From an uncultured Prevotellaceae bacterium (GTDB lineage: Bacteria > Bacteroidota > Bacteroidia > Bacteroidales > Bacteroidaceae), in the NCBI GenBank assembly GCA_902768785.1, contig CACXMM010000003.1, positions 112,986-176,985 of the forward strand: a DNA stretch of 64,000 nucleotides, read 5' to 3'. Below, one piece after another: positions 7,932 through 15,229 of this stretch. The position numbers and the translations under genes were made by a program. Under the pieces are notes generated by a model. The model searched no databases and had not been told where the DNA came from. It worked only from the letters and a program-made list of their open reading frames with translations. The first letter of the stretch is position 1; each line of letters starts with the position of its first letter.

Positions 7932-9071
7932 ATGCAGGCAACCCTTCTGAGGAACCCGTTCGTTGTGGGTAAATATATCTCTGATCACTATTTCTGCGAT
8001 CGTGAGCAAGAGACACAGTTTCTGACGAAACAGTTGGAAAACGGGCGCAATGTGGCACTGATTTCTTCACGACGTATTGGAAAGTCTGGCCTGATCCATC
8101 ATCTTTTTAACCAGTCTGCTATCTGGGAACAATACTATGTGTTCTTCGTGGATCTCTATGCTACCAATTCATTGGCAGAACTGGTATATGCCCTGGGAAA
8201 GGAGATTTATGAACAGCTAAAACCCATCAAAACCCAATGGAAGGAAAAGTTCTTCCAGATAGTCAGTTCTTTCCGTGTGGGATTCAAGCTTGATGCAATG
8301 ACAGGATCCCCAACCTTTGACATCGGACTGGGTGATATTCAGACACCTCTTACGACGCTTGATGAGATCTTCCAATATATTGACGAGGCTGACAAACCAT
8401 GTATCATCGCGATTGATGAATTTCAGCAGATTAGTGAGTATGCGGAAAAGAACGTGGAGGCTTTTTTACGGACAAAGATCCAGCAATGTAAGAAGGGACA
8501 GTTTATCTTTGCCGGGAGTAAGCGACACATGATGAGTCAGATGTTCCTGTCTTCTTCGAAGCCGTTCTACCAGAGTGCGATCACCATGGGGCTGGAGCCA
8601 ATACCCATAAATACTTACACGCAGTTCGTAAAGGACCTTTTCGCCGAGTATAACAGGGATATAAAGGATGAGGTGGTTGAAACTGTGTGGAAACAGTACG
8701 ATGGTTTTACCTGGTATGTACAAATGATGATGAATGAACTCTTTGTACTAACTTCTGAGGGAGACACATGCACAACTGATTGTATCGCAACGGCATGGAA
8801 GAATGTGGTGTTATCTCAGGAGATGGGGTATCGTGAGACGATGAACCGTCTGGCACCGAAACAAAAGATCGTATTGCAAGCCATTGCCAAGGAGGGAAGG
8901 GCAAGGAATATTACTTCAGCGCAGTTTATCAAGAAGTATCATCTCAATTCTGCAAGTTCTGTGCAGGCTGCCGTGAAGTCGCTGTTGAAGAATGAAATGG
9001 TAACTTATGAAGAGGGTTGCTACCGCCTCTCCGATTTCTTCTTTGCGGAATGGCTGGCCAATGTGTTCTGA
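7932..9071 (+). CDS. P-loop ATPase 3 (archaeal-type), no nuclease-like tail
   Basis: ATPase of 379 residues with an N-terminal NPFVVGKYISDHYFCDREQE block, Walker A SRRIGKSGL near residues 46-54, and Walker B CIIAIDEFQQI near 156-166. The C-terminal part reads as a winged helix (residues about 310-375, NRLAPKQKIVLQAIAKEG). Unlike ATPases 1, 2 and 4 it ends without an E/D...ExK block, so it seems to be an ATPase plus DNA-binding domain only. This resembles the ATP-binding proteins often found beside toxin or mobile genes, but no partner gene is visible. A solitary foldback left arm precedes it (7629) and another follows (9097). Confidence 0.83.
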   Translation: MQATLLRNPFVVGKYISDHYFCDREQETQFLTKQLENGRNVALISSRRIGKSGLIHHLFNQSAIWEQYYVFFVDLYATNSLAELVYALGKEIYEQLKPIKTQWKEKFFQIVSSFRVGFKLDAMTGSPTFDIGLGDIQTPLTTLDEIFQYIDEADKPCIIAIDEFQQISEYAEKNVEAFLRTKIQQCKKGQFIFAGSKRHMMSQMFLSSSKPFYQSAITMGLEPIPINTYTQFVKDLFAEYNRDIKDEVVETVWKQYDGFTWYVQMMMNELFVLTSEGDTCTTDCIATAWKNVVLSQEMGYRETMNRLAPKQKIVLQAIAKEGRARNITSAQFIKKYHLNSASSVQAAVKSLLKNEMVTYEEGCYRLSDFFFAEWLANVF

Positions 9072-9096
9072 TTTCGCTAAGGTGCGTTTTTAAAGT

Positions 9097-9179
9097 CATG
9101 CAGATCTCGCAGATTTCGCAGATATATAATTCTATCATGGACAAAGTGAAAAATCTGCATAATCTGCGTAATCTGCATG
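9097..9179. repeat. Empty cassette unit 1 (83-bp hairpin)
   Basis: Left arm 9097-9125 and right arm 9152-9179 are inverted repeats around a loop of about 26 bp (ATAATTCTATCATGGACAAA within it). The next copy at 9209-9291 is nearly identical. The third copy holds a GxxExxY gene in place of this loop. Confidence 0.85.
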
Positions 9180-9237
9180 CCCAAATAAATTCTTGTTGGA
9201 GTTTAAGTCATGCAGATCTCGCAGATTTCGCAGATAT
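9152..9237. repeat. Foldback site 4 of the cassette-like array
   Basis: Right arm 9152-9179, 29-bp spacer ending GTTGGAGTTTAAGT, left arm 9209-9237. Confidence 0.82.
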
Positions 9238-9291
9238 ATAATTCTATCATGGACAAAGTGAAAAATCTGCTGGATCTGCGTAATCTGCATG
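9209..9291. repeat. Empty cassette unit 2 (83-bp hairpin)
   Basis: Same arms and loop as 9097-9179, with period 112 bp between the two. The right arm differs by a few bases (CTGCTGGATCTGCG). Confidence 0.85.
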
Positions 9292-9357
9292 CTATAATAA
9301 ATACATAGATTCTTGTTGGAGTTTAAGTCATGCAGATCTCGCTGATCTCGCAGATAC
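9264..9357. repeat. Foldback site 5 of the cassette-like array
   Basis: Right arm 9264-9291, 37-bp spacer, left arm 9329-9357 immediately before GxxExxY copy 2. Confidence 0.82.
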
Positions 9358-9369
9358 AATACGATAAAT

Positions 9370-9753
9370 ATGACAGAGAATCAGATATCATACAAAATAA
9401 GAGGAGCTATCTACAAAGTTTACAACACACTTGGCCCAGGACTGTTGGAAAGCGTGTATGAAGAGGCACTTACATACCAATTGAAAAAGGATGGGTGTAA
9501 GGTGGAACGCCAAGTGGTGGTACCTCTTTTCTATGACGGTCAACAGCTCGGAACGGATTTACGGATAGACTTGTTAGTTGATGATAAGGTAATTGTTGAG
9601 CTTAAGTCTGTTCTTGAAATGAAAGAGGTGTTTTTCAAGCAGACAAGGACATATCTGAAGCTGATGGGTATAAAGCTTGGTATCTTGGCGAATTTCACCA
9701 CCGATGATATTAATGATGGAATCTATCGAATTGTGAATGGGATGGATGATTGA
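9370..9753 (+). CDS. GxxExxY protein, copy 2, inside a repeat hairpin
   Basis: Protein of 127 residues with GLLESVY near residues 25-31 and LRIDLLV...IVELKS (about 69-83), the PD-(D/E)XK-like pattern. It is about half identical by eye to copy 1. The left arm of a 9-bp TCTGCG repeat ends about 12 bp before its start codon, and its TGA stop overlaps the first base of the right arm (9753-9780). The gene therefore fills exactly the loop position of the empty 83-bp units at 9097 and 9209. No TAnnTTTG promoter is evident, so it may be read through from ATPase 3. Function is not established. Confidence 0.87.
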   Translation: MTENQISYKIRGAIYKVYNTLGPGLLESVYEEALTYQLKKDGCKVERQVVVPLFYDGQQLGTDLRIDLLVDDKVIVELKSVLEMKEVFFKQTRTYLKLMGIKLGILANFTTDDINDGIYRIVNGMDD

Positions 9754-9840
9754 ATCTGCATAATCTGCGTAATCTGCATGCCCAAATAAATACTTGTTGG
9801 AGTTTAAGTCATGCAGATTTCGCCGATTTAGCAGATATAT
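9753..9840. repeat. Foldback site 6 of the cassette-like array
   Basis: Right arm 9753-9780, 29-bp spacer ending GTTGGAGTTTAAGT, left arm 9810-9840 (CATGCAGATTTCGCCGAT). Confidence 0.82.
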
Positions 9841-9893
9841 ATAACGGATGGAGACAGTCGACAATAGAAGCTTTGGTTCTTTGGTTTAATTAA

Positions 9894-10110
9894 GGGAACT
9901 ATATATGATTTGACCCAGGTAGATCTATATCAAGAATTTGAGAATTGGAGAATTCATTCTCTCATTGCTTTTCCCTTCGGCCAGCGACTTCTATGTTCAT
10001 TCAATAGCTCTATCTAGAATAGAAAGAATTCTCTAATTGCTTTTCCCTTCGGCCAGCGACTTTCAGTTCTCTAATTCTTGAAAAATGGGGTCTAAAAGTA
10101 TATAATAGCC
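9894..10110 (+). repeat. Dispersed element K, full copy K1
   Basis: An element of about 217 bp beginning GGGAACTATATATGATTTGA and ending AGTATATAATAGCC. It has internal inverted segments (TCAAGAATTTGAGAA against TTCTCTAATTCTTGA) and two copies of a GCTTTTCCCTTCGGCCAGCG module. Other copies are at 37337-37519 (same orientation), 57811-57972 and 62679-62895 (opposite), with part copies at 7815 and 26091. Number and orientation of the inner module vary between copies. Confidence 0.8.
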
Positions 10111-10129
10111 TTAAATAATTAGTCGTTTG

Positions 10130-10161
10130 TTTGGCAGTTTTGTTTGAAAAGTGTATTTTTG
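10130..10161 (+). promoter_or_regulatory. Promoter of ATPase gene 4
   Basis: TTTG 10130-10133 and TATTTTTG 10154-10161, 20 bp apart. The downstream region repeats TTGAAAAGTGTA three times (near 10143, 10178 and 10211), which could be an operator. Confidence 0.72.
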
Positions 10162-10227
10162 CATCGCGAATTTTCATTGAAAAGTGTAGTTTTTGACCGT
10201 TAAAAACATTTGAAAAGTGTAAAGTCG

Positions 10228-11589
10228 ATGCTGTACAGAAAGATTACATCATATCTTGAGGACTATTTTAAGTCTGACACTGACAAGATTCTGATATTGG
10301 AAGGAGCTCGTCAGATAGGGAAGTCGTTCAGTATTCGTGAAGTGGGTACACGTTTATTCCCGAATTACGTGGAAATCAACTTTGTGGAAGACGATGAGGG
10401 TGAACAGTTGTTCAAGAATATTCACAAGAAGGAAGACTTCTACCTTACCCTCAGCATGATTGCCGGAGATAGGTTATCTCGTCGCGACGATACATTAGTG
10501 TTCCTGGACGAGATTCAGCATTACCCCCAATATCTTACCATGCTGAAGTTCCTTCGTGAAGATGGACGTTTCCGTTATATTGCCAGTGGCAGTCTGCTGG
10601 GAATAACGCTGCAAGACACGACCTCTATTCCCGTTGGTAGTATCATTCGTAAGGAGATGTTCCAACTGGATTTTGAGGAGTTCCTTATTGCTAATAACTT
10701 TGGTACAGAGGCCATAGCAATGCTCCGCCAATCGTATGAGAACCGCCAGAGTCTGACAGAAGAGCATCACAACCATGTTCTCAACTTATTCCACCGCTAT
10801 CTGTTGGTAGGTGGCCTGCCCGATGCGGTTAACTCCTACCTTGATACACATAATATCGTGCGGGTGCGTGAAGTGCAGAATGCCATTCGCAGCCTATATG
10901 GCGACGATGCATCCAAGTATGAACGGGAACATAACAAGAAACTGCTCATACGTCGTATCTACGATATGATTCCCTCACAGATGGAGAATAAGAAGAAGCG
11001 TGTTGTGGCTCAAGAGATACAAGGTAAGAAGGGTGACCGCTTCACTCAGTACCAGGAAGAGTTTGAGTATCTTATATCATCTGGCATTTCCTTGGCTGTA
11101 CATGCCATAGCGAATCCGCATTTCCCCCTGAGTGAGTCGCTGCAAAAGAACCTTTTGAAGTTGTATCTGAATGACGTAGGACTGCTTACCGCTCTTCTTT
11201 ATCACAACAACATCCGACCTGTGCTCGACGATATCCGTAGTATCAATCTCGGTTCTGTATATGAAAGCGTTGTTGCTCAAGAACTTCGTGCCCATGGACA
11301 TAAGCTTTTTTACTACGACAACCGTAAGCAGGGTGAGGTGGATTTTCTGATTGACGATTATACAGCCATGAGTGTCCACCCTATAGAAGTCAAGTCGGGT
11401 AAGGACTATACTGTGCATAGTGCACTTAACAACCTCCTGAAGAACCCTGATTATCATATCCTTGCAGGTACTGTTGTATCTAATGAGCGAGAATTCCATC
11501 AAGAGGGGAAGGTAACATATATGCCAGTTTATTACGTGATGTTCATGGAGGCAGATTTATCCTCAAAGGATGAATCCGCATATTTTTAG
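10228..11589 (+). CDS. AAA_14 ATPase with DUF4143 domain (ATPase 4)
   Basis: ATPase of 453 residues. Walker A GARQIGKSF lies near residues 28-36, Walker B LVFLDEIQHYP near 89-99, the SGSLLG sensor near 118-123, then the DUF4143 region. The C-terminal EVDFLID...IEVKSGK block is the clearest PD-(D/E)XK-like end in the window. Start ATG 10228 is preferred over TTG 10210, which would translate the upstream TTGAAAAGTGTA motif. The 3' flank matches that of ATPase 1. It lies with element K1 between foldback sites 6 and 7. Function is unsettled. Confidence 0.87.
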   Translation: MLYRKITSYLEDYFKSDTDKILILEGARQIGKSFSIREVGTRLFPNYVEINFVEDDEGEQLFKNIHKKEDFYLTLSMIAGDRLSRRDDTLVFLDEIQHYPQYLTMLKFLREDGRFRYIASGSLLGITLQDTTSIPVGSIIRKEMFQLDFEEFLIANNFGTEAIAMLRQSYENRQSLTEEHHNHVLNLFHRYLLVGGLPDAVNSYLDTHNIVRVREVQNAIRSLYGDDASKYEREHNKKLLIRRIYDMIPSQMENKKKRVVAQEIQGKKGDRFTQYQEEFEYLISSGISLAVHAIANPHFPLSESLQKNLLKLYLNDVGLLTALLYHNNIRPVLDDIRSINLGSVYESVVAQELRAHGHKLFYYDNRKQGEVDFLIDDYTAMSVHPIEVKSGKDYTVHSALNNLLKNPDYHILAGTVVSNEREFHQEGKVTYMPVYYVMFMEADLSSKDESAYF

Positions 11590-11613
11590 ACAAAAGAACT
11601 TTTAGACAAAAAA

Positions 11614-11706
11614 TATCTGCATGATCTGCGTAATCTGCATGCAAATAAATACTTAAATTCTTGTTGGAGTTTAAGTCATGCAGATCTCGCTGATTTCGCA
11701 GATATA
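11614..11706. repeat. Foldback site 7 of the cassette-like array
   Basis: Right arm 11614-11641, 35-bp spacer, left arm 11677-11706. Confidence 0.82.
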
Positions 11707-11759
11707 TAATTCTATCATGGACAAAGGGGAAAATCTGCTGGATCTGCGTAATCTGCATG
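11677..11759. repeat. Empty cassette unit 3 (83-bp hairpin)
   Basis: Same arms and loop as the units at 9097 and 9209, with GACAAAGGGG instead of GACAAAGTGA in the loop. Length is again 83 bp. Confidence 0.85.
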
Positions 11760-11822
11760 CCAATAAATACTTAAATTCTTGTTGGAGTTTAAGTCATGCA
11801 GATCTCGCTGATCTCGCAGATA
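11732..11822. repeat. Foldback site 8 of the cassette-like array
   Basis: Right arm 11732-11759, 35-bp spacer, left arm 11795-11822. It is the last site; mosaic CACGAAT/AGCCTGTACGGCT modules follow. Confidence 0.82.
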
Positions 11823-11829
11823 AATAATC

Positions 11830-12245
11830 AGCCTGTACGGCTAAGGGGTGTTGAACACGAATTGCACGAATTACACGAATATAGCCTGTACGGCTAATGA
11901 TAATCTCACACAGAAAGCACGGAAAACACAGAAAATTTTCAGCCTACGGCTGGTTTTATAAGGTCCCGCAGAAATTGCAGAATTGAAAATCGGCGCCTAC
12001 GGGGAAAGCCAAATCGCAGAAATTTACATGCAGTTGCGATATATATAGTATACATTATACAGTACCATTATATTATTTCTGCGATTTGGCTTTCCCCGTA
12101 GGCGCCGATTTTCAATTCTGCAATTTCTGCGGGACTTAAATATTTCTTGGATTATAGGAACAATCAGCCGTATAGGCTGAGAAGATATCTGTGATTTGGC
12201 TTTCCCCGTAGGCGCCGATTTCCAATTCCGTGCTTTCTGTGTGAG
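11830..12245. repeat. Composite nested foldback H1 with perfect 61-bp arms
   Basis: The inner arms 11963-12023 and 12075-12135 are perfect 61-bp inverted repeats beginning GTCCCGCAGAAATTGCAG, around a 51-bp loop. The outer arms are CACACAG/CACAGA modules (11904-11940) with a CAGCCTACGGCTG palindrome on the left. On the right are AGCCGTATAGGCT (12165) and a TCTGTG...TTTCTGTGTGAGA arm. The right outer arm contains an extra copy of the GGCTTTCCCCGTAGGCGCCG block. AGCCTGTACGGCT also occurs at 11830 and 11883. No gene is present. Confidence 0.88.
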
Positions 12246-12340
12246 ATATAAAAGAATCTGTGTGGTAAATAAATTTCTGTGTGAAAAAGATATGAATCTA
12301 GTTTTATTATCAACTATATACAATTTTACTACAGTAAGGT

Positions 12341-14461
12341 ATGAAAATCACGATTTTGAAACCTTCGCGGGGAAGGGTGACCACGACGTGGCTGTCTCCT
12401 GCGGAGGTGGTGGAACTCATCCGAAGCGAACGCTACAGCCAGGAAGTAGGAGAGTTCCGTGGACTCTACCCTGTGTTTCAGGGTGAGCAGGTACAACTGC
12501 CCCAAGTGAATAATGCGCTGCCCGCCATCTGTTTCGGGGCGGAGTTGGAACGTGGAAATGGGAACAACTTCCTGAACAAGAAGGACTACCATCCACAGGT
12601 GCGAACAGAGAACGGGTTACTGCTCCTGGAGATCAGTAACCTGAAAGACTACAAGGAGGCTATCCGACTGCGGGACATGAGTACGCAGCTGCCCCAGACC
12701 TTCATGGCCTTTGTGGGGTATGACGACCGGTCGGTGAAGATGGTGGTGAAAGCCTCCCCAAGCCCCTCCAAAAGAGGGGGTGTTCTTAAGGCATTCCGGA
12801 TGGCGCAGAAGTTCTACAGTGCGCAGCTGGGGGTGACGGTGGATGTGGTGGAGCCTTCGGTGACACAGCTCTGTTCCGTCAGCTATGATCCAAACATTTT
12901 CTATCATGAGACGGCGGTGCCGTTCTATGCCCCTGCTGAGGAGCGCATGGTGACACCGACTGTCAGGACTCGAAGGGAGAAGGAGGAGCTGCTGCCGGGA
13001 CGTGACCTCATGCAGTCGCAGCGCATGGCCTACCAGTTCTGTTTGGAGAAGGCACTCGACAAACATTTCATGGCCACCGATGAGGAAGAGGCCACGAAGG
13101 TACTGTGTCAGTTGGCGGTGTATTGTCGGGAGAGTGGACTGCCCCTGGCCTTTGCCATTCACCAGACGTCCTATCGTCCTGACCTGTCGAAAGATATGCA
13201 ACTGGTGAGTCATGTGTTTACCAGCACTTACCAGAAGCTGAAGAAGCGGAAGGCGAATCTGCTGAAACATGTGAATCCCAACAGTCTGCTGATGTGGAGC
13301 ACCCAGGCGTTCATGGATACCTATTATGACATGCGGCTCAATGTGCTGACGCATCAGCCGGAGTTCCGCCATAAGGATATTCCCGGAGACCCCTTCCGGG
13401 TGCTGGAGAAGGAAGATCAGAACACGATGACCATCCGCGCCCTGGAGGCAGGACTGAAATCGTGGGACCGTGACCTGGAACGGTATATCAACTCCCGGGA
13501 GATAGAGCAGTATAATCCCGTCGAGGATTACTTGGACAAGCTGCCGCGATGGGATGGGGAAGACCGCGTGACGGCCCTAGCGAACAGGATCCCTACCGAT
13601 ACCCCACATTGGACGGAGTTTTTCCATATCTGGATGTTGGGTATGGTGGCCTGCTGGATGGGACGTGACCGGGAACATGGGAATGCGCTGGTGCCACTGC
13701 TGACGGGCTATCAGGGGTCGGGAAAGACCAGTTTCTGTCGGGTGTTGCTCCCTACGGAGCTGCGCGGCTACTATGCCGAGAACCTGAACCTGAAGAATGA
13801 TACGACCATCGCCTTGGCCATGTCGAGTCGTGCCCTGATCAACATCGATGAGTTCGATAAATACACCCGCAGTCAGCACCCGTTACTGAAATTCCTCATC
13901 TCGCAGAGTGATGTGGATATGCGGTTGCCCTTTGCCGCCCATATCGAACAACGGCGACGTTTCGCCTCGTTCATCGCCACGACGAACAGCAGTCATCCGT
14001 TGGTGGATAGCACGGGCTCCCGTCGGTATGTCTGTGTGCATGTCACGGGTCCCATCGATTTCCTGTCGCCCATCGACTATCCCCAGCTGTATGCCCAGCT
14101 GGTGGAGGAACTGCAGAGTGGCATGGCGTTCTGGTTGAATGAAGAACAAACGGCACAGCTGATGCGACAGAACGACCAGTTCCAGGAGATCGACGGACTG
14201 GAACAGCTGGTGATGGCGGTGTTCAAACGGCCTGAAAAGGTAGAGGAAGGACAGGCGATGACGATGCCGGAGATCGTGGAAGTGGTGCAGAAGCGGTTCC
14301 CAGGGTTGTCCGTTGGAAAGAACACTTATCGGGATATTGGTTCCATACTGACAAGAATGGGAATAGAGCTCACACATACCCGAAACGGAAACATGCGTGT
14401 TATTTCTCTTCGAAAAGATGAAAATCCGCCTTCACGCCTTCACGGTGACGCAAGTTGCTGA
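12341..14461 (+). CDS. VirE-family primase/helicase-like protein (BT4734-like N-terminus, VirE ATPase)
   Basis: Protein of 706 residues with a VirE N-terminal (BT4734-like) domain at about 1-200, related to archaeo-eukaryotic primases. A VirE P-loop ATPase domain covers about 420-640: Walker A GYQGSGKTSF near residue 455, Walker B-like NIDEFDKY near 505, and a GSRRYV arginine block near 560. The family is common in Bacteroidetes and linked to plasmid, phage or integrative-element replication. Residues about 138-148 (ASPSPSKRGGV) come from a CCCCTCCAAAAGAGGGG repeat inserted in frame where the primase core is expected. No replication or mobility partner is adjacent, but iteron-like repeats follow directly. 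It may be a remnant of an integrated element. Confidence 0.82.
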   Translation: MKITILKPSRGRVTTTWLSPAEVVELIRSERYSQEVGEFRGLYPVFQGEQVQLPQVNNALPAICFGAELERGNGNNFLNKKDYHPQVRTENGLLLLEISNLKDYKEAIRLRDMSTQLPQTFMAFVGYDDRSVKMVVKASPSPSKRGGVLKAFRMAQKFYSAQLGVTVDVVEPSVTQLCSVSYDPNIFYHETAVPFYAPAEERMVTPTVRTRREKEELLPGRDLMQSQRMAYQFCLEKALDKHFMATDEEEATKVLCQLAVYCRESGLPLAFAIHQTSYRPDLSKDMQLVSHVFTSTYQKLKKRKANLLKHVNPNSLLMWSTQAFMDTYYDMRLNVLTHQPEFRHKDIPGDPFRVLEKEDQNTMTIRALEAGLKSWDRDLERYINSREIEQYNPVEDYLDKLPRWDGEDRVTALANRIPTDTPHWTEFFHIWMLGMVACWMGRDREHGNALVPLLTGYQGSGKTSFCRVLLPTELRGYYAENLNLKNDTTIALAMSSRALINIDEFDKYTRSQHPLLKFLISQSDVDMRLPFAAHIEQRRRFASFIATTNSSHPLVDSTGSRRYVCVHVTGPIDFLSPIDYPQLYAQLVEELQSGMAFWLNEEQTAQLMRQNDQFQEIDGLEQLVMAVFKRPEKVEEGQAMTMPEIVEVVQKRFPGLSVGKNTYRDIGSILTRMGIELTHTRNGNMRVISLRKDENPPSRLHGDASC
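12751..12784 (+). repeat. Small C/G-rich palindromic repeat inside the VirE-like gene
   Basis: GCCTCCCCAAGCCCCTCC followed by AAAAGAGGGGGTG forms a foldback within the reading frame. The frame stays open. Confidence 0.6.
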
Positions 14462-14837
14462 AAATTAGTTTGTTCCGTGTGAAGGCGCCTTCACGTGCCT
14501 TCACACTCCAAAAACATTGTTTTTACCTCCTAAATACGGTGTTTTTACAAGCTAAATATAGTGTTTTTGACTCCTAAATACTATGTTTTTGGAAACCAAA
14601 AACGTGGTTTGGGAGATGTGGAGAATGACAAAAGGAAGTGTGAAGGCGCGTGAAGGTGCCTTCACACATAATTTAAAGATAATCAAGGCGTTGCGCTGGT
14701 GTGAAGGCGTGAAGGCACTTTTTGACTTTCGTAAGTGGAAAACTAAAGGTTAATTGCGATGAAAGTAGAGTCTAATTGCATGCAAAGTAGGCTTTACTTT
14801 CACTCAAAGTAGCCTTTACTTTCACACCAATCAGACG
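14432..14837. repeat. Iteron-like 22-bp repeats and GTGAAGGC palindromes after the VirE-like gene
   Basis: Four tandem units of 22 bp at about 14515-14602 share the core TGTTTTTnnnnnCTAAAT. Two further 22-bp units near 14785-14830 share AAAGTAGnCTTTACTTTCAC. Between and around them are inverted copies of GTGTGAAGGC/GCCTTCACAC at about 14482-14508, 14639-14666 and 14700-14719. No gene is seen. Regular 22-bp spacing, two helical turns, beside a primase/ATPase gene is what replication iterons look like, but this is inference. Confidence 0.65.
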
Positions 14838-14890
14838 TTAGTTGGGCTCACAGATATGGGTAAGGTCCCACAGAAAGCGGATACTTTTTC

Positions 14891-15191
14891 AGCCTGTACG
14901 GCTGGGGTAAGGTCACACAGAAAGCACAGATATCACAGATATTTTCAGCCTATACGGCTGAGGTTCCTGAAAATAATATTATCTTAAAGGTCCCGCAGAA
15001 ATTGCAGAAATAGCAGAAATTCTTTTTTCAGATAATATGAATACAATCCGCATGGCTTGGGGCGTAGCCCCATTTCTGCGATTTCTGCAATTTCTGCGGG
15101 ACTTTTTAAATATCAAATAATCACTTGGATTTACGGAACAATCAGCCGTATAGGCTGAAAGAATTCTGTGATTTCTGAGATTTCTGTGTGA
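14891..15191. repeat. Composite nested foldback H4, short form
   Basis: The inner arms 14990-15020 and 15072-15102 are 31 bp with one mismatch, made only of 9-bp CGCAGAAAT-type units. The outer arms are CACACAGA modules at 14913-14946 with AGCCTATACGGCT (14947), and AGCCGTATAGGCT (15144) with the TCTGTG arm to 15191. It lacks the 30-bp GGCGCCTACGGGGAAAGCC block found in both arms of H1-H3, so it may be the ancestral form. An extra AGCCTGTACGGCT is at 14891. Confidence 0.85.
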
Positions 15192-15229
15192 AATAATAAT
15201 AAGAATTTCTGTGTGAGATGAAGTGAACA

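Noticed and set aside
9097-9291. Simple transcription terminators
   Set aside because: The arms are imperfect and AT-rich, lack T-runs and occur as tandem copies far from a gene end, so a terminator role alone does not explain them.
4233-11822. True class integron
   Set aside because: No integrase gene or attI-like site is visible, the ATPase cassettes carry their own promoters, and the foldback sites have no recognised attC core motifs. The comparison is kept only as an analogy.
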